A stretch of DNA of 64,000 nt from Yersinia mollaretii ATCC 43969 (lineage in GTDB: Bacteria > Pseudomonadota > Gammaproteobacteria > Enterobacterales > Enterobacteriaceae). The number at the start of each line of letters is the position of its first letter. Position 1 is the first letter of the stretch. The notes below the pieces were generated by a model that did not search any database, had not been told where the DNA came from, and saw only the letters and a program-made list of their open reading frames with translations. Shown in pieces: positions 1-11,205 of the stretch. A program made the translations under genes and the position numbers. The stretch is from contig NZ_CP054043.1 in NCBI RefSeq assembly GCF_013282725.1, forward strand, positions 2,356,001 through 2,420,000. The letters run 5' to 3'.

Positions 1-3000
1 ATCATATTGCTGTTGGCTGCACTCAATTTGTTCAAATAGAGTGTGCTGGTTGTTACGGCGAGTGGCGTCACTCTCTAGCTGATTGCGTAACTCGCCCTGC
101 CGTAATGTATTGGCTTTTAGCTGTGCAAATAGTTGTTCCAATTGCTGCTGTAGTACCGCCAATTCAGATGTCTGATCGACTCCCGGGGGACACTGCTGTA
201 GATGGTGTTCTAGCGCTTCTTGAGTTTGTTGCTGACGAATGTGGATCTGCTGTTGCCGCTCGTTCAATTGCTGTTGCAATTGCTGCAAACGTTGCCTCTC
301 TTCTTCGCTCAGCAAGGCGGCGGTTAGGGCCGCTTCATCGTCGAACTCACTGATCTCCAGTGCCTGCTGTAACTCAGCTTGAGCCGCCGCCGCACGCTGT
401 TGATTATGCTGGTATTGCTGCTCTAACCCCGTAAGTTCACCGGAGAGCCGGTTGAGTTGAGATTGGGTCAGTTGTAGGGCATCTGAGGCATTTTTTTGTG
501 CCAGATCGACTTGCTGCTGTTGCTGGCGTAATAACTGGCGGGCCTCACTCACACTCGTGTTACCAAACAGTTCGTGGCGCTGCTGCTGCTGTTGTTGTAA
601 CAGGGCTTCAGCCTGCTGATGTTTCTGAGTCAGCTTCGTCAATTGATCAACGCACGATTGCAAATGGCGGCGCTCATCTTCAATCCGCGTCTCCAGTGCT
701 TTTTGTTCCAGCATCAGTTGCTGTTGCTCTTGCTGATAGTGTTGCCAGCGTTGGCTCTCTTCTTCCCGCAGCCTCAGCCAACTCTGCTGCAGATCTGCTT
801 CAGGTAGGGTGAGCGATAATTCAGCTAGCGAATTATGGAAACCCTGTTGCATCAGGGCTAATTCATCCTGCTGGCGCTGATGCTGCGCTAATAATGTTTG
901 GTGAATTTGCTGGGTATCTTGGTGACGCTGCGTGATGAGTGCCAACTGTTGTAGATGTGTTTGCTGCTGCTGTTCTGCTTGGGTCAGAGCATCCTTTGCT
1001 TGCTGATATTGTTGATTTAAATGCTCATATTCAGTCAGTTTTAGCTGACAGTTTTGTTCTAACCGTTCTTGCTCCTCCAGCCAAGTTGCTAAGGCTTTGG
1101 GTTCGTGCAAGGCAAAAGTCAGCGCCAATGGTTGTGCCAGTGTCTGCCAACGTTGTTGATAATCCGCCAGTTGTTGGCGGTTGTGCTGTAACTCTTGCTC
1201 CAAACGCAGCTGCTGTTGCTGCACACTCTCAACCTGAGTGCGCAGTTCTGTTCCTACGGTAGAGAGCTGCTCAACTTGTTGGCGCAGTTTATCAAGGCGC
1301 TCGGCTGTTTCTGAGGGTTTTACCGCCTGATATTCAGTAATCGCTGGGTGATCCAGTGCACCACATAATGGGCAGGGGTTTCCCGATTGCAATTTGGCCC
1401 TTTCAGCTTCTAATCCGGCTATCTGTTTTTCGCGTTCCCACAAGCTTTCCAGATCAGTTTGATGCTGTTTTTGCTGTTTATACAACTGACGTTTTTCAGC
1501 TAACTGCTGTTCAAGTCCTTTTAGCTGTTGCTGCAGACTATCGAATTGCTGCTGTTGTTTATCGAGCTGCGACTGAATTTGTTGCGCCAAAGGCGATAAT
1601 GCGGCTAATTGTTGCCTAATTGGCCGTTGTTGCTGGAGTTCACTCCATTGCTGGCGTAGCTGTGTCGAGGGGTGTTGCTGCTCAAGCCGTGCTAATTGCT
1701 GTTGGATGCTACCCGCCTGCGAGCTGGCCTGTATCAATGTGGCTTGCTGTTGTTTGTCTTGCTCATTCAGCGTGGTGATTTGTTGCTGCAATGTGTTCAG
1801 CAATGCGGCCTGTTGCTGTAACTGCTGTTCACTTTCAATCCACTGCTGTTGCACTATTTGTTGTTGGCGGAACTGTTCGCGCCATAAGGGGAGGTTCTTT
1901 TCCCAGTGCTGATGATGGGGGTGCAGGTGGGCATATTCAGCCAATTGCTGTAGGCGCTGGAGGTTTTTTAGCTGCTGTTGTTCATTGAGTTCGAGCTGCT
2001 GCCTCTCTTGTTGTTCTTGGTCCCGTAGTGGTTGTAATTGCATAGCAAGTTGCGCCAATGTGTGCTGCTGCTGTGCAATCGTGTTATCCAATGGGGCGAC
2101 TTTTTGTTCGATCAACGTTTCTTGCTCATGCTGTTTAGCCGCCTGCTGTTGGCGGGCCAAATTGGCTTGCTCCAACGCCTGAGCCAGTGGTGTCAGCTGA
2201 GTCTGAAGTTGCTGCTGTTGCTGAGTCAGTGTGGTGATACGCAGCTGTATCTGTTGCACATCTTGCTGGCTGCGTGAGCACTCTCGTAGTAAGGGGCGCA
2301 ATTTTTCAGCGGGTTCACTGCGGGCTAGCCGTTGCAGCTCTGGCTGAGCTTGCAGGAGGGCTTGCTCAACCAATTTTTGTTGCTGCCGATACTCCTGTGC
2401 ACTCTTTTGCTGCTGTTGCCAATGTGTTAGCCAGCTTATTTGTTGTTGATTAATCGATTGTTCGGCGGCGAGTTGCTTCTCTTGTTGGCTGAGAACATCT
2501 ATTTGTTGTGATAGAGCTGACCGCTGTTCTTCATTGAGCAGCTCAATACCAGTTGCCTGTTGGTGTAAGGCATCCAGATCGGCTTTGGCCTGTTTATGCT
2601 GTTCGAACACCTGTTCGGATAGTCGCCCATAGATATCAGTGCCAGTTAACTCTTCCAATAGCTCAGCGCGGTCATTAGCATTGGCATTAAGGAACGCGGC
2701 AAATTGCCCCTGTGACAGCATCATGGATTTGGTAAAACGGCCAAAGTCCAGCCCCGTTATCTCTGCAACCCTATCAAGCTTGTCACGCACTTTGTCGGCC
2801 AGGATTTTGCCGCTTTCACATAACGCCAACTCAACTTTAGGTGCTTGTAGGCTCCCTTCAGGGCTGTTTTTAGCGCGACGTTGACTCCAGAAGGCGCGAT
2901 AACGGGTGCCTTTCACCTCAAATTCAACTTCGGCCAGAGATTCTGCGGTATGGCGTGTCATCAGCTCATTTTGGCTGGGCGTGACATTCAGACGTGGTGT

Positions 3001-3171
3001 TTGGTGGTATAGCGCAAGGCAGATTGCATCCAGCAGTGTGGTTTTCCCCGCCCCCGTCGGGCCAGTGATGGCGAATAAGCCGTTGCTGGCAAAGGGCTCA
3101 GCAGTAAAGTCTATCTTCCACTCCCCTTGTAGAGAGTTAATGTTTTTTAGGCGCAGGCTTAAAATTCTCAT
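1..3171 (-). CDS. sbcC: SbcC exonuclease subunit (partial, C-terminus beyond left edge)
   Basis: Large ATPase subunit of the SbcCD (Rad50-Mre11 type) nuclease that opens and degrades DNA hairpins at cruciforms and replication forks. The open minus-strand frame runs 1057 codons to the window edge without a stop. The Walker A motif GPTGAGKT lies at residues 37-44. The zinc-hook CPLC lies at residues 600-603 (bases 1363-1374), flanked by very glutamine-rich coiled-coil arms. The second ATPase half (Walker B/signature) should lie beyond the left edge. The ATG overlaps the sbcD TGA in an ATGA arrangement, so translation is probably coupled. It is already longer than the 1048-residue E. coli protein; the extra length appears to be in the coiled coils. 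Confidence 0.96.
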   Translation of the reverse strand, partial: MRILSLRLKNINSLQGEWKIDFTAEPFASNGLFAITGPTGAGKTTLLDAICLALYHQTPRLNVTPSQNELMTRHTAESLAEVEFEVKGTRYRAFWSQRRAKNSPEGSLQAPKVELALCESGKILADKVRDKLDRVAEITGLDFGRFTKSMMLSQGQFAAFLNANANDRAELLEELTGTDIYGRLSEQVFEQHKQAKADLDALHQQATGIELLNEEQRSALSQQIDVLSQQEKQLAAEQSINQQQISWLTHWQQQQKSAQEYRQQQKLVEQALLQAQPELQRLARSEPAEKLRPLLRECSRSQQDVQQIQLRITTLTQQQQQLQTQLTPLAQALEQANLARQQQAAKQHEQETLIEQKVAPLDNTIAQQQHTLAQLAMQLQPLRDQEQQERQQLELNEQQQLKNLQRLQQLAEYAHLHPHHQHWEKNLPLWREQFRQQQIVQQQWIESEQQLQQQAALLNTLQQQITTLNEQDKQQQATLIQASSQAGSIQQQLARLEQQHPSTQLRQQWSELQQQRPIRQQLAALSPLAQQIQSQLDKQQQQFDSLQQQLKGLEQQLAEKRQLYKQQKQHQTDLESLWEREKQIAGLEAERAKLQSGNPCPLCGALDHPAITEYQAVKPSETAERLDKLRQQVEQLSTVGTELRTQVESVQQQQLRLEQELQHNRQQLADYQQRWQTLAQPLALTFALHEPKALATWLEEQERLEQNCQLKLTEYEHLNQQYQQAKDALTQAEQQQQTHLQQLALITQRHQDTQQIHQTLLAQHQRQQDELALMQQGFHNSLAELSLTLPEADLQQSWLRLREEESQRWQHYQQEQQQLMLEQKALETRIEDERRHLQSCVDQLTKLTQKHQQAEALLQQQQQQRHELFGNTSVSEARQLLRQQQQQVDLAQKNASDALQLTQSQLNRLSGELTGLEQQYQHNQQRAAAAQAELQQALEISEFDDEAALTAALLSEEERQRLQQLQQQLNERQQQIHIRQQQTQEALEHHLQQCPPGVDQTSELAVLQQQLEQLFAQLKANTLRQGELRNQLESDATRRNNQHTLFEQIECSQQQYD

Positions 3172-4406
3172 TTCGGCTGCTCCTCTGCGGCATCATTACC
3201 TTGGGTGATCGCTTCAACCACCTGATTGAACATTTGGCGCATCCGCTGCTGGCGTGGCTCGGCTAAATCTGGCTCCAGTGCCAGTCTGCGTTCGAAGACA
3301 TCGGCGACACTCAGCTCATTGAGTGTCTCCTTTTCTTGCCGCTCAATATTGTTGTTGCGCTGTTCTTTGCTGCGACGTAATAGTACAACCTCAACGGGGA
3401 GATCTGCTGCCAACGCCTGAATTCTCCGTTGAATATCAGTAAGATAGTCTTGGGTGGCCACTTCGATATCCAGCCAGACAGGTAAGCCTTGGTGGTCAGC
3501 AAATTTAGCCAACTGCTGCTCTATTTGCTGCAAATCCCCTTTGATGAGCTGCATCGGCTGAAATTGAGGGATGAGTAGCGGGGCCACTGACGCCAATGTT
3601 TGTTGGGCAAACTCCACCAAATAAACACTTTTCTCTTTGCTCAATTCATCAAAACTCAGGGCGATGGGCGAGCCGCTATAGCGGATATGCTCCGTTTTAG
3701 CTACTTGCTGTGCGCGGTGAATGTGGCCCAGCGCAATATAATCAGCCGGTGGAAACGCTTGCGCCGGGAAGGCATCTAGTGTGCCGATATAGATATCACG
3801 AACCGAGTCTGAGGTGGTGACCCCTACGGTGGTGAGGTGCCCCGTGGCAATAATAGACAGAGGCAAACCCAGTTCGCTGCGCAGTTCAACGGCTCGCTGA
3901 TATAACGCCTGATAGTGGCCCGCAATGGCTTCTTGCAACGCCAATTGCTTCTGCCCACCAGATTCACCGGCTTGGCTGGTCACCAAGTCCCGTGGGCGCA
4001 AGAAGGGAATGGCACACAGCAAGGCCGCAGGCTGTTTCTGACGGTTTTTCAGCGTAATAATTTGTTGTTCGAGATGGCTACTGGCGCAGGAGATCACTGT
4101 AGTATTCAGATAAGAAAGCAAACCGCGTGATTCATTCAGTGTTGATACTGAATCGTGGTTCCCCCCAAGAACAACTAATTGACAGCCAGTGGGCTGGAGT
4201 TCAACCACGAAACGGTTATACAACTCGCGGGCATAGCTAGGTGGGGAGCCAGTATCAAAAATATCGCCAGCGACAATCAGCGCATCTACCTGATTTTCTT
4301 CGATCTGCTTAATGAGCCAGTGCAGAAATGCCTGATGTTCGGCAGCCCGGCTTTTGGTGAAGAAATGCTGGCCTAAATGCCAATCAGAGGTGTGGATAAT
4401 GCGCAT
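3168..4406 (-). CDS. sbcD: SbcD nuclease subunit
   Basis: Mre11-type metallophosphoesterase subunit that supplies the exo/endonuclease active site of SbcCD. The N-terminus [13 protein letters not shown] holds metal-ligand motif I; later motifs VAGDIFD, GGNHDS, ATGHLT and LGHIHRAQ are all present. The start at 4406 (412 aa) is chosen because it aligns with the family N-terminus and has a GGGAG ribosome site 4-5 bases upstream. An upstream in-frame codon at 4436 would add ten unlikely residues. It is the first gene of a two-gene operon with sbcC and diverges from phoB. Confidence 0.97.
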   Translation of the reverse strand: MRIIHTSDWHLGQHFFTKSRAAEHQAFLHWLIKQIEENQVDALIVAGDIFDTGSPPSYARELYNRFVVELQPTGCQLVVLGGNHDSVSTLNESRGLLSYLNTTVISCASSHLEQQIITLKNRQKQPAALLCAIPFLRPRDLVTSQAGESGGQKQLALQEAIAGHYQALYQRAVELRSELGLPLSIIATGHLTTVGVTTSDSVRDIYIGTLDAFPAQAFPPADYIALGHIHRAQQVAKTEHIRYSGSPIALSFDELSKEKSVYLVEFAQQTLASVAPLLIPQFQPMQLIKGDLQQIEQQLAKFADHQGLPVWLDIEVATQDYLTDIQRRIQALAADLPVEVVLLRRSKEQRNNNIERQEKETLNELSVADVFERRLALEPDLAEPRQQRMRQMFNQVVEAITQGNDAAEEQPK

Positions 4407-4592
4407 AAATCTCCCGCACGGCAGGTTATCAGTCAAAGAGAATGGCGCTGATTATAAACGCTGGTCGCAGGATGTCGCGGCTAAAACAAGAGCATGAGGC
4501 AAATCTCCGAGACGTCTCGCAAACTTGGCTGCTGCATTTTGCAATTACTGTGAAATTTATCACTATGCTTATTGCTGATAGAAGCGTGATGT

Positions 4593-4626
4593 TTTTCATA
4601 AAAATGTCACAAAAGTGACGCATAAT
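4593..4626 (+). promoter_or_regulatory. PHO box and -10 region of phoBR
   Basis: TTTTCATAAAAATGTCAC at 4593-4610 contains the PhoB direct-repeat pattern (TCATAAAAATGTCAC, a CTGTCAT-like heptamer repeated with 11-bp periodicity), followed by GTGAC and a -10-like CATAAT at 4621-4626. This is the layout of the autoregulated phoB promoter of E. coli. It implies phosphate-starvation induction of phoB, phoR and the PstS-like gene behind them. Confidence 0.8.
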
Positions 4627-4674
4627 GGCTCCCGAAATCAAATAGTGACCACTAACTTACTGGCAGGGTTGATG

Positions 4675-5364
4675 ATGGCAAGACGCATACTGGTGGTGGA
4701 AGATGAAGCACCAATCCGTGAGATGGTGTGCTTTGTGTTGGAACAGAATGGTTACCAACCCTTAGAAGCCGAAGATTATGACAGCGCAGTCACTCGTCTG
4801 TCGGAGCCTTACCCTGATTTAGTGCTACTGGACTGGATGCTGCCGGGTGGCTCGGGTATCCAGTTTATTAAGCATATGAAACGCGAAGCATTGACCAGAG
4901 ATATTCCTGTGATGATGTTGACCGCCCGTGGCGAAGAAGAAGACCGGGTGCGCGGTTTGGAAGTGGGTGCTGATGACTACATCACCAAGCCCTTTTCGCC
5001 GAAGGAGTTGGTGGCGCGTATCAAGGCGGTTATGCGGCGGATATCGCCGATGGCAGTTGAAGAAGTGATTGAAATGCAAGGGTTAAGCCTTGACCCCTCC
5101 TCTCATCGAGTGATGGCTAATGAGCAAGCACTAGAGATGGGGCCAACCGAGTTTAAGTTGCTGCACTTTTTTATGACCCATCCTGAACGTGTTTACAGCC
5201 GTGAACAGTTGCTTAATTATGTCTGGGGCACTAACGTTTATGTAGAAGATCGTACGGTTGACGTGCATATTCGTCGGCTACGCAAGGCGCTTGAAGTTGA
5301 TGGTCATGATCGCATGGTACAAACTGTCCGGGGAACTGGATACCGTTTCTCAACGCGCTACTGA
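4675..5364 (+). CDS. phoB: PhoB phosphate-regulon response regulator
   Basis: OmpR-class response regulator, 229 aa, that activates phosphate-starvation genes when phosphorylated by PhoR. The receiver domain occupies about residues 1-120, with acidic residues near 9-10, the phospho-acceptor Asp in LLDWMLPG and Lys in ITKPFSP. The winged-helix DNA-binding domain (about 130-229) ends in [12 protein letters not shown]. Two ATGs lie back to back (4672 and 4675). The second gives [11 protein letters not shown], the conserved N-terminus. phoR follows after 24 bp, so the two are co-transcribed. Confidence 0.98.
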   Translation: MARRILVVEDEAPIREMVCFVLEQNGYQPLEAEDYDSAVTRLSEPYPDLVLLDWMLPGGSGIQFIKHMKREALTRDIPVMMLTARGEEEDRVRGLEVGADDYITKPFSPKELVARIKAVMRRISPMAVEEVIEMQGLSLDPSSHRVMANEQALEMGPTEFKLLHFFMTHPERVYSREQLLNYVWGTNVYVEDRTVDVHIRRLRKALEVDGHDRMVQTVRGTGYRFSTRY

Positions 5365-5388
5365 GTTTTCAGTGCCGGAGAATTCGTC

Positions 5389-6705
5389 GTGTTAGAACGT
5401 TTATCATGGAAAACGCTGGCTTTAGAGCTGGCTCTTTTTTGTTTGCCAGCACTGCTGCTGGGTGCTTTTATCGGGTATCTCCCTTGGTTGTTGCTGGTAT
5501 CCGTGCTCGCGGCGCTGGTCTGGAACTTCTATAACCAACTCAAATTATCTCACTGGCTGTGGTTAGACCGTAGCATGACCCCTCCTGCGGGGCGTTGGAG
5601 CTGGGAGCCGCTGTTTTACGGCTTGTACCAGATGCAACTGAGAAATCGTCGGCGTCGGCGTGAGTTAGCATTACTTATCAAGCGATTCCGTAGCGGGGCC
5701 GAGTCACTACCAGACGCAGTGGTTATCACGACCATTGATGGCAATATCTTCTGGTGTAACGGCTTGGCTCAGCAATTGCTCGGGTTCCGTTGGCCGGAGG
5801 ATAATGGGCAGCATATTCTCAACTTATTGCGCTATCCTGAATTCAGCCAATACCTGCAACAACAAACCTTTTCCCGCCCGCTGACCCTGCAATTGAACAA
5901 TGGTTATTACGTCGAGTTCCGCGTGATGCCTTATTCTGAGGGGCAATTATTGATGGTCGCCCGTGATGTGACTCAAATGCGTCAGTTGGAAGGGGCGAGA
6001 CGTAATTTCTTTGCTAACGTCAGCCACGAGCTGCGCACCCCGCTGACGGTGTTGCAGGGCTATCTGGAAATGATGCATGACCAAGAGTTAGCTGGGCCAT
6101 TACGGGACAAAGCACTAGGGACGATGCAGGAGCAGACCAAGCGCATGGATGGACTGGTTAAACAACTATTGACGCTATCACGTATTGAAGCTGCACCTAA
6201 TGTGGATATGAATGAGCGGGTGGATATTCCGTTGATGCTCAAGGTATTGCAGCATGAGGTGCAGGCGCTGAGTAATGGTCGCCATGAGATTACTTTCCGG
6301 GTGAACGAGCAGTTAAAGGTGTTTGGCAATGAAGACCAACTGCGCAGTGCGGTATCAAATCTGGTCTATAACGCGGTCAATCACACTCCTGAGGGCACTA
6401 AAATTGAGGTGTGTTGGCAGCAAACACCGCAAGGCGCGCAATTTCAGGTCAGCGACAATGGGCCGGGGATTGGTCCGGAACATGTGCCACGGCTGACGGA
6501 ACGTTTCTATCGGGTGGATAAAGCGCGATCACGGCAAACGGGCGGCAGTGGGTTGGGGCTGGCGATTGTGAAACATGCATTGAGCCACCACGACGCGCGT
6601 TTAGAGGTGATGAGTGAAATTGGTCTGGGCACGCGATTTATCTTTACCTTGCCGAACCGGTTGATTGTTCCCACAGTTTTAGCCGAGAATGCAGTCAAAT
6701 CCTAA
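5389..6705 (+). CDS. phoR: PhoR phosphate-regulon sensor kinase
   Basis: Membrane histidine kinase/phosphatase, 438 aa, that senses phosphate status through the Pst/PhoU complex and phosphorylates PhoB. Two N-terminal transmembrane helices (about residues 10-50) are followed by a PAS domain (about 95-195) and the H-box [10 protein letters not shown] with phospho-accepting His213. The ATP-binding N, G1 and G2 boxes follow ([30 protein letters not shown]). The GTG start at 5389 has GGAG 8 bases upstream and gives MLERLSWK as in E. coli. Confidence 0.97.
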   Translation: MLERLSWKTLALELALFCLPALLLGAFIGYLPWLLLVSVLAALVWNFYNQLKLSHWLWLDRSMTPPAGRWSWEPLFYGLYQMQLRNRRRRRELALLIKRFRSGAESLPDAVVITTIDGNIFWCNGLAQQLLGFRWPEDNGQHILNLLRYPEFSQYLQQQTFSRPLTLQLNNGYYVEFRVMPYSEGQLLMVARDVTQMRQLEGARRNFFANVSHELRTPLTVLQGYLEMMHDQELAGPLRDKALGTMQEQTKRMDGLVKQLLTLSRIEAAPNVDMNERVDIPLMLKVLQHEVQALSNGRHEITFRVNEQLKVFGNEDQLRSAVSNLVYNAVNHTPEGTKIEVCWQQTPQGAQFQVSDNGPGIGPEHVPRLTERFYRVDKARSRQTGGSGLGLAIVKHALSHHDARLEVMSEIGLGTRFIFTLPNRLIVPTVLAENAVKS

Positions 6706-6711
6706 CACTGC

Positions 6712-7716
6712 ATGGATATTAAGCTGATGAGATGGGGAAAATGGGCGCTGTTCACCGCCATGCTAGGGTTGTGCTATGGCGTTTTCGCGCAACAGGTGGT
6801 GCTATCTCCAATGATGACGCAGCACTCATCATCGTCAGTTTCTACTGCTCATACCCTGTCAGGCAATCTCTCCAGTGTTGGCTCTGATACCTTAGCCAAC
6901 TTGATCTCCTTATGGGCTGACGATTTCAATCATCACTATCCCGGCGTTAATTTGCAGATTCAGGCGGCAGGATCTTCAACTGCCCCTGCCGCCTTGGCCG
7001 CTGGGGCTGCCCAACTTGGCCCGATGAGTCGGCCAATGAAAAATGGTGAAATTAGCGCATTTATTCAACGTTATGGCTATCCGCCGCTGGCTGTACCTGT
7101 GGCCGTCGATGCCTTAGTGGTTTTTGTTCATCAGGACAACCCACTGAATAAACTGAATTTATCTCAGCTTGATGCTATTTTCTCGCAAAATCGCCGCTGT
7201 GGGGCGCTCCGCCCAGTTCAGCGCTTTGGTGAATTGGGGCTGGAGGGGGACTGGGCGGCTCGCGCGTTGCAGCGTTACAGCCGAAATTCAGCCTCGGGAA
7301 CCTATGGCTACTTTAAGCATCGGGTGCTGTGCGATGGCGATTTTATAAATAATGTCAATGAGTTGCCCGGTTCTGCATCTGTGGTGCAAGCCGTAGCAGA
7401 GTCATTAAATGGCATTGGCTATGCCAGTATCGGTTTTCGTAACAGTGGTGTTAAACCACTGGCACTGGCGGCCTCTGGGCAGGATTTTGTGCTGCCGACG
7501 CCCGAAAATGTTAAAGATGGCCGCTATCCTTTGTCGCGCTATCTCTATATTTACATCAATAAGGCACCGGGCCAGCCGTTGGAGCCCCTCACTGCGGCAT
7601 TCCTTGAGCGCGTGTTATCACCGGAAGGGCAAAAGCAGGCAGCCCATGACGGCTATTTGCCATTGCCACCTGATGTGCTGATGCGCACCCGAAAAGCTTT
7701 GGGTTTTGCTGATTAG
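6712..7716 (+). CDS. PstS-family phosphate-binding periplasmic protein
   Basis: Probable secreted phosphate-binding protein of the PBP-like superfamily, 334 aa. The N-terminal signal sequence is hydrophobic (about 10-26, ending VFAQ). The phosphate-binding motifs GNLSSVGSDTLANL, QAAGSSTAPAAL, GPMSRPM and SRNSASGTYGYF resemble PstS/SphX proteins. It starts 6 bp after phoR, so it is very likely in the phoBR transcript and phosphate-starvation induced. No pstCAB transporter genes are adjacent, and in E. coli brnQ directly follows phoR, so this is an insertion relative to that order. It may feed the main Pst transporter or act as a sensor or scavenger; that is inference. An alternative start at 6727 would still leave a signal peptide. 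Confidence 0.85.
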   Translation: MDIKLMRWGKWALFTAMLGLCYGVFAQQVVLSPMMTQHSSSSVSTAHTLSGNLSSVGSDTLANLISLWADDFNHHYPGVNLQIQAAGSSTAPAALAAGAAQLGPMSRPMKNGEISAFIQRYGYPPLAVPVAVDALVVFVHQDNPLNKLNLSQLDAIFSQNRRCGALRPVQRFGELGLEGDWAARALQRYSRNSASGTYGYFKHRVLCDGDFINNVNELPGSASVVQAVAESLNGIGYASIGFRNSGVKPLALAASGQDFVLPTPENVKDGRYPLSRYLYIYINKAPGQPLEPLTAAFLERVLSPEGQKQAAHDGYLPLPPDVLMRTRKALGFAD

Positions 7717-8171
7717 TCTGTTTCCAATGTCACTTTTCATCCACGTAATCAGGTGCGATTACCCGTGATAAAAAACCGCTACTGACCGATGATATTTTCA
7801 CCAGATTCGCTGAGTTGGTGGGGTGATATTGACGATAAAATGTTAACGGTTGGATATAAATGATACAAATCTTGTGGGGTGTATTTATCTAAATCTGGCA
7901 CGATTAACTGGTTTGGTGAAATTATCTGGATGATGACTCTGCTTTTATGATCCTCACTTGCCTTTCTCCGCTATAAACGGTCTACTTAGCGCCGTTGTTG
8001 GCCTATTCCACCTGCAAATAACTTCAAAAACACTGCATACTGACGAAATAGATTGCTTATTAACCGCCGGAGTTTGCGTTTATCAGAGCTTTGTATCGTT
8101 TCGATCACGTCGGAAAGACCGCAACTTAGGACTTTTTCTTTTGGTCATTTAACTAGGCAACGCACATCACT
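7717..8171. other. 455-bp intergenic region upstream of brnQ
   Basis: No convincing gene. It holds a small dyad GTAATC-aggtgc-GATTAC (7745-7762) just after the PstS-like gene, then AT-rich sequence that should carry the brnQ promoter. A 64-codon frame at 7958-8152 has no recognisable product and no clear ribosome site, so it is not called. There is no strong U-tract terminator after the PstS-like gene. Confidence 0.5.
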
Positions 8172-9491
8172 ATGAGTCATCGTTTATCGTCTAAAGATAT
8201 TATGGCATTAGGTTTTATGACCTTTGCCTTATTCGTCGGGGCTGGCAATATCATCTTCCCGCCGATGGTAGGTTTACAATCGGGTGAACATGTTTGGGTG
8301 GCGGCGCTGGGCTTCCTGATTACTGCGGTTGGATTGCCGGTCATTACGGTTATCGCGCTGGCACGTGTCGGCGGTGGCATTGATGCTCTGAGCACCCCGA
8401 TTGGCCGCAGTGCTGGTCTGGTGCTGGCGACCGTTTGCTATCTGGCAGTCGGCCCACTGTTTGCTACCCCACGTACTGCAACTGTTTCCTTCGAAGTGGG
8501 TATTGCCCCTTTGACGGGTGATGGTCCATTGCCTCTGTTTATCTATAGCGTGGTTTATTTCGCTCTGGTTATCGGAATTTCGCTATATCCAGGCCGTTTA
8601 CTGGATACGGTCGGGCATATCCTGGCACCGCTGAAGATTTTGGCGCTGGCGATTCTGGGTATCGCCGCACTGCTTTGGCCAGCAGGCCCATTGATTCCCG
8701 CTACGGATGCTTATCAGCAAGTGCCGTTCTCCTCCGGCTTCGTGAATGGTTATCTGACCATGGATACCTTAGGAGCCTTGGTCTTCGGTATTGTTATCGT
8801 CAATGCGGCTCGTTCACGTGGCGTGGTTTCCGCCAAGTTGTTGACGCGCTATACCATCTGGGCTGGGTTGATTGCTGGGATCGGTTTGACACTGGTCTAT
8901 CTGAGCTTGTTTAAGCTGGGTTCCAGCAGTGGTAGTTTGGTGCCAGAGGCACAAAATGGTGCCGTGGTATTACATGCTTACGTGCAGCACACCTTTGGTG
9001 GCTTGGGCAGTGTGTTCTTGGCTGCATTGATCTTCATCGCCTGTATGGTGACGGCGGTGGGCCTGACCTGCGCTTGTGCTGAATTCTTTGCCCAATACTT
9101 GCCATTATCTTACCGAGCGCTGGTGTTTATCCTCGGTATCTTCTCGATGATGGTCTCGAATCTGGGACTGAGCCATCTGATTCAGATCTCCATTCCGGTA
9201 CTGACGGCAATTTACCCGCCATGTATCGTGCTAGTGCTGATGAGTTTCACTCTGCGCTGGTGGAATCATGCCTCACGCATTGTGGCTCCAGTGATGTTGG
9301 TCAGTTTGTTGTTTGGTATCCTTGATGCCGTGAAAGCCTCCGCTTTTGCACACTTCCTACCCGAATGGACGCAGCATTTGCCGCTGGCAGAGCAAGGTCT
9401 GGCGTGGTTATCACCTTCGCTGCTGGTATTCGTCATCGTAGGGTTGTACGATCGCGTCTGTTGTCGTCAGGAAGTTGCTGCCAAGCAATAA
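8172..9491 (+). CDS. brnQ: BrnQ branched-chain amino acid permease
   Basis: LIVCS-family inner-membrane symporter for leucine, isoleucine and valine, 439 aa, the same length as E. coli BrnQ. Signature stretches include [16 protein letters not shown] near the N-terminus, [15 protein letters not shown], and [19 protein letters not shown]. About 12 hydrophobic helices span the protein. It starts at ATG 8172 with the family-typical [10 protein letters not shown]. It is followed by a terminator and then proY; in E. coli brnQ, proY and malZ have the same order. Confidence 0.97.
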   Translation: MSHRLSSKDIMALGFMTFALFVGAGNIIFPPMVGLQSGEHVWVAALGFLITAVGLPVITVIALARVGGGIDALSTPIGRSAGLVLATVCYLAVGPLFATPRTATVSFEVGIAPLTGDGPLPLFIYSVVYFALVIGISLYPGRLLDTVGHILAPLKILALAILGIAALLWPAGPLIPATDAYQQVPFSSGFVNGYLTMDTLGALVFGIVIVNAARSRGVVSAKLLTRYTIWAGLIAGIGLTLVYLSLFKLGSSSGSLVPEAQNGAVVLHAYVQHTFGGLGSVFLAALIFIACMVTAVGLTCACAEFFAQYLPLSYRALVFILGIFSMMVSNLGLSHLIQISIPVLTAIYPPCIVLVLMSFTLRWWNHASRIVAPVMLVSLLFGILDAVKASAFAHFLPEWTQHLPLAEQGLAWLSPSLLVFVIVGLYDRVCCRQEVAAKQ

Positions 9492-9510
9492 CGGCACAGC
9501 GATAGGATTT

Positions 9511-9541
9511 TTTAGCCACGGCTCATACCCGTGGCTTTTTG
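9511..9541 (+). terminator. Terminator between brnQ and proY
   Basis: AGCCACG (9514-9520) pairs with CGTGGCT (9530-9536), and the stem is followed by a short T run. It is placed 20 bp after the brnQ stop, so it probably limits read-through into proY. Confidence 0.7.
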
Positions 9542-9566
9542 CTGAAAAAAAGACGGGGCTTTGTTC

Positions 9567-10958
9567 ATGGAATTACCAGTCAAAAATAAGCTGAAACGCG
9601 GCCTAACGACACGCCATATCCGTTTTATGGCATTGGGGTCAGCAATAGGTACAGGCTTATTCTATGGTTCGGCTGATGCAATAAGAATGGCGGGGCCAAG
9701 CGTATTATTGGCATACCTGATTGGTGGTGTGGTGGCATTTATCATCATGCGCGCCTTGGGCGAAATGTCAGTGAATAACCCGCAGGCCAGCTCTTTCTCT
9801 CGTTATGCACAAGATTACCTTGGGCCAATGGCGGGTTATATCACCGGCTGGACCTACTGCTTTGAGATTCTGATTGTTGCGATTGCGGATGTGACCGCCT
9901 TTGGTATCTATATGGGGGTCTGGTTCCCGCATGTCGATCACTGGGTATGGGTGCTGAGTGTTGTTCTGATCATTGGCGCAGTCAATATGATGAGCGTTAA
10001 GGTCTTTGGCGAGCTGGAGTTCTGGTTCTCATTCTTCAAAGTTGCCACCATTATCATCATGATTCTGGCCGGTATCGGCATCATCGTTTGGGGGATTGGC
10101 AACGGCGGGCAAGCAACCGGGATTCATAATCTATGGACCCATGGCGGCTTCTTTAGTAATGGTTTTGTCGGCATGATTCTATCATTACAGCTGGTGATGT
10201 TTGCTTACGGCGGTATTGAGATTATCGGTATTACTGCGGGTGAAGCTGAGAACCCGAAAAAATCCATCCCGAAAGCGATCAACTCCGTTCCATGGCGTAT
10301 TTTGGTGTTCTACGTCGGTACTCTGTTCGTCATCATGTCTATTTACCCATGGAATCAAGTTGGCACCAACGGTAGTCCGTTTGTACTGACCTTCCAGCAT
10401 ATGGGGATTACAGTTGCGGCCGGCATTCTGAATTTTGTGGTGATCACCGCGTCGTTATCCGCCATTAACAGTGATGTGTTCGGTGTTGGGCGCATGCTGA
10501 ACGGCATGGCAGAGCAGGGTCATGCACCAAAAGCCTTTGCCGCGATTTCCAAACGCGGTGTGCCGTGGGTCACGGTGTTAGTGATGATGGGCGCTATGCT
10601 GACGGCGGTTTACCTAAACTACATCATGCCGGAAAATGTGTTCTTGGTGATCGCCTCACTCGCGACCTTTGCGACCGTTTGGGTGTGGATTATGATCCTG
10701 TTCTCTCAGATTGGTTTCCGTCGCTCGCTGAGCAAAGCGCAAATTAAGGCGCTAGACTTCCCTCTGCGTGGTGGCACTTTCACCTCTGTTCTGGCTATCA
10801 TTTTCTTGGTGTTTATCATTGGTCTGATTGGTTGGTTCCCAACAACCCGAATTTCACTGTATGTGGGTTTAGTGTGGATTGCGTTGCTGTTGGTGGGCTA
10901 CTACTTCAAGGTCAACCACCAGAAAAAACAAGCGAAACAGGCGAAACTCGCGGAGTAA
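9567..10958 (+). CDS. proY: ProY cryptic proline-type permease
   Basis: Amino acid-polyamine-organocation (APC) family transporter, 463 aa, with 12 predicted membrane helices. The first helix carries the substrate-site motif [13 protein letters not shown]; the consensus [18 protein letters not shown] follows in the middle. It aligns throughout with E. coli ProY, a cryptic proline transporter. The substrate has not been firmly established in most species, so proline is family inference. ATG 9567 is preferred over an in-frame TTG at 9561 because it fits the purine-rich GACGGGG at 9552-9558 and the family N-terminus. Confidence 0.93.
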   Translation: MELPVKNKLKRGLTTRHIRFMALGSAIGTGLFYGSADAIRMAGPSVLLAYLIGGVVAFIIMRALGEMSVNNPQASSFSRYAQDYLGPMAGYITGWTYCFEILIVAIADVTAFGIYMGVWFPHVDHWVWVLSVVLIIGAVNMMSVKVFGELEFWFSFFKVATIIIMILAGIGIIVWGIGNGGQATGIHNLWTHGGFFSNGFVGMILSLQLVMFAYGGIEIIGITAGEAENPKKSIPKAINSVPWRILVFYVGTLFVIMSIYPWNQVGTNGSPFVLTFQHMGITVAAGILNFVVITASLSAINSDVFGVGRMLNGMAEQGHAPKAFAAISKRGVPWVTVLVMMGAMLTAVYLNYIMPENVFLVIASLATFATVWVWIMILFSQIGFRRSLSKAQIKALDFPLRGGTFTSVLAIIFLVFIIGLIGWFPTTRISLYVGLVWIALLLVGYYFKVNHQKKQAKQAKLAE

Positions 10959-10980
10959 TGCTGAGTTGAACTGCATATCA

Positions 10981-11012
10981 AACCGGGCGATGTTATCTCC
11001 CGGTTTTTTTAT
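10981..11012 (+). terminator. proY terminator
   Basis: AACCGGG (10981-10987) and CCCGGTT (10999-11005) form a 7-bp GC-rich stem followed directly by a T run to 11010. Classical rho-independent terminator 22 bp after the proY stop. Confidence 0.85.
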
Positions 11013-11051
11013 CGGTGCGATTTGCTTAGAACCTCTCTCCGCCCCCGCTCT

Positions 11052-11081
11052 CATCCCCGATATTTATGCAGATAGATGAGG
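11052..11081. promoter_or_regulatory. Possible MalT boxes upstream of malZ
   Basis: On the minus strand the bases around 11049-11058 read GGGGATGAGA, one mismatch from the MalT box GGGGA(T/G)GAGG. A weaker plus-strand GATGAGG lies at about 11075-11081. malZ is MalT-controlled in E. coli, so maltodextrin induction is plausible here. The spacing to the start (about 130 bp) and the opposite orientations make this tentative. Confidence 0.4.
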
Positions 11082-11205
11082 GTAAGCCTCCCGTAATATG
11101 GCATTGTTTATACCGGTTACATTTAACAGGTGAATGTGTCGCGGCGTTAATGTCTGCACCAGATAGCCTTAACAGCAATCGTTTTGGTTAAAGCAGGAGA
11201 GTTTT

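Noticed and set aside
1706..2182. Cysteine-rich plus-strand reading frames opposite sbcC
   Set aside because: Cys codons TGC/TGT arise as the opposite strand of the CAG/CAA glutamine codons of sbcC; no ribosome sites and no known family.
6706..6711. Separate promoter or PHO box for the PstS-like gene
   Set aside because: Only 6 bp separate it from phoR; co-transcription from the phoB promoter explains expression.
7958..8152. 64-codon frame before brnQ
   Set aside because: No recognisable product, no clear ribosome site, and it lies in AT-rich promoter sequence.
9561..9566. TTG start for proY at 9561
   Set aside because: The ATG at 9567 aligns with the family N-terminus and has better ribosome-site spacing.
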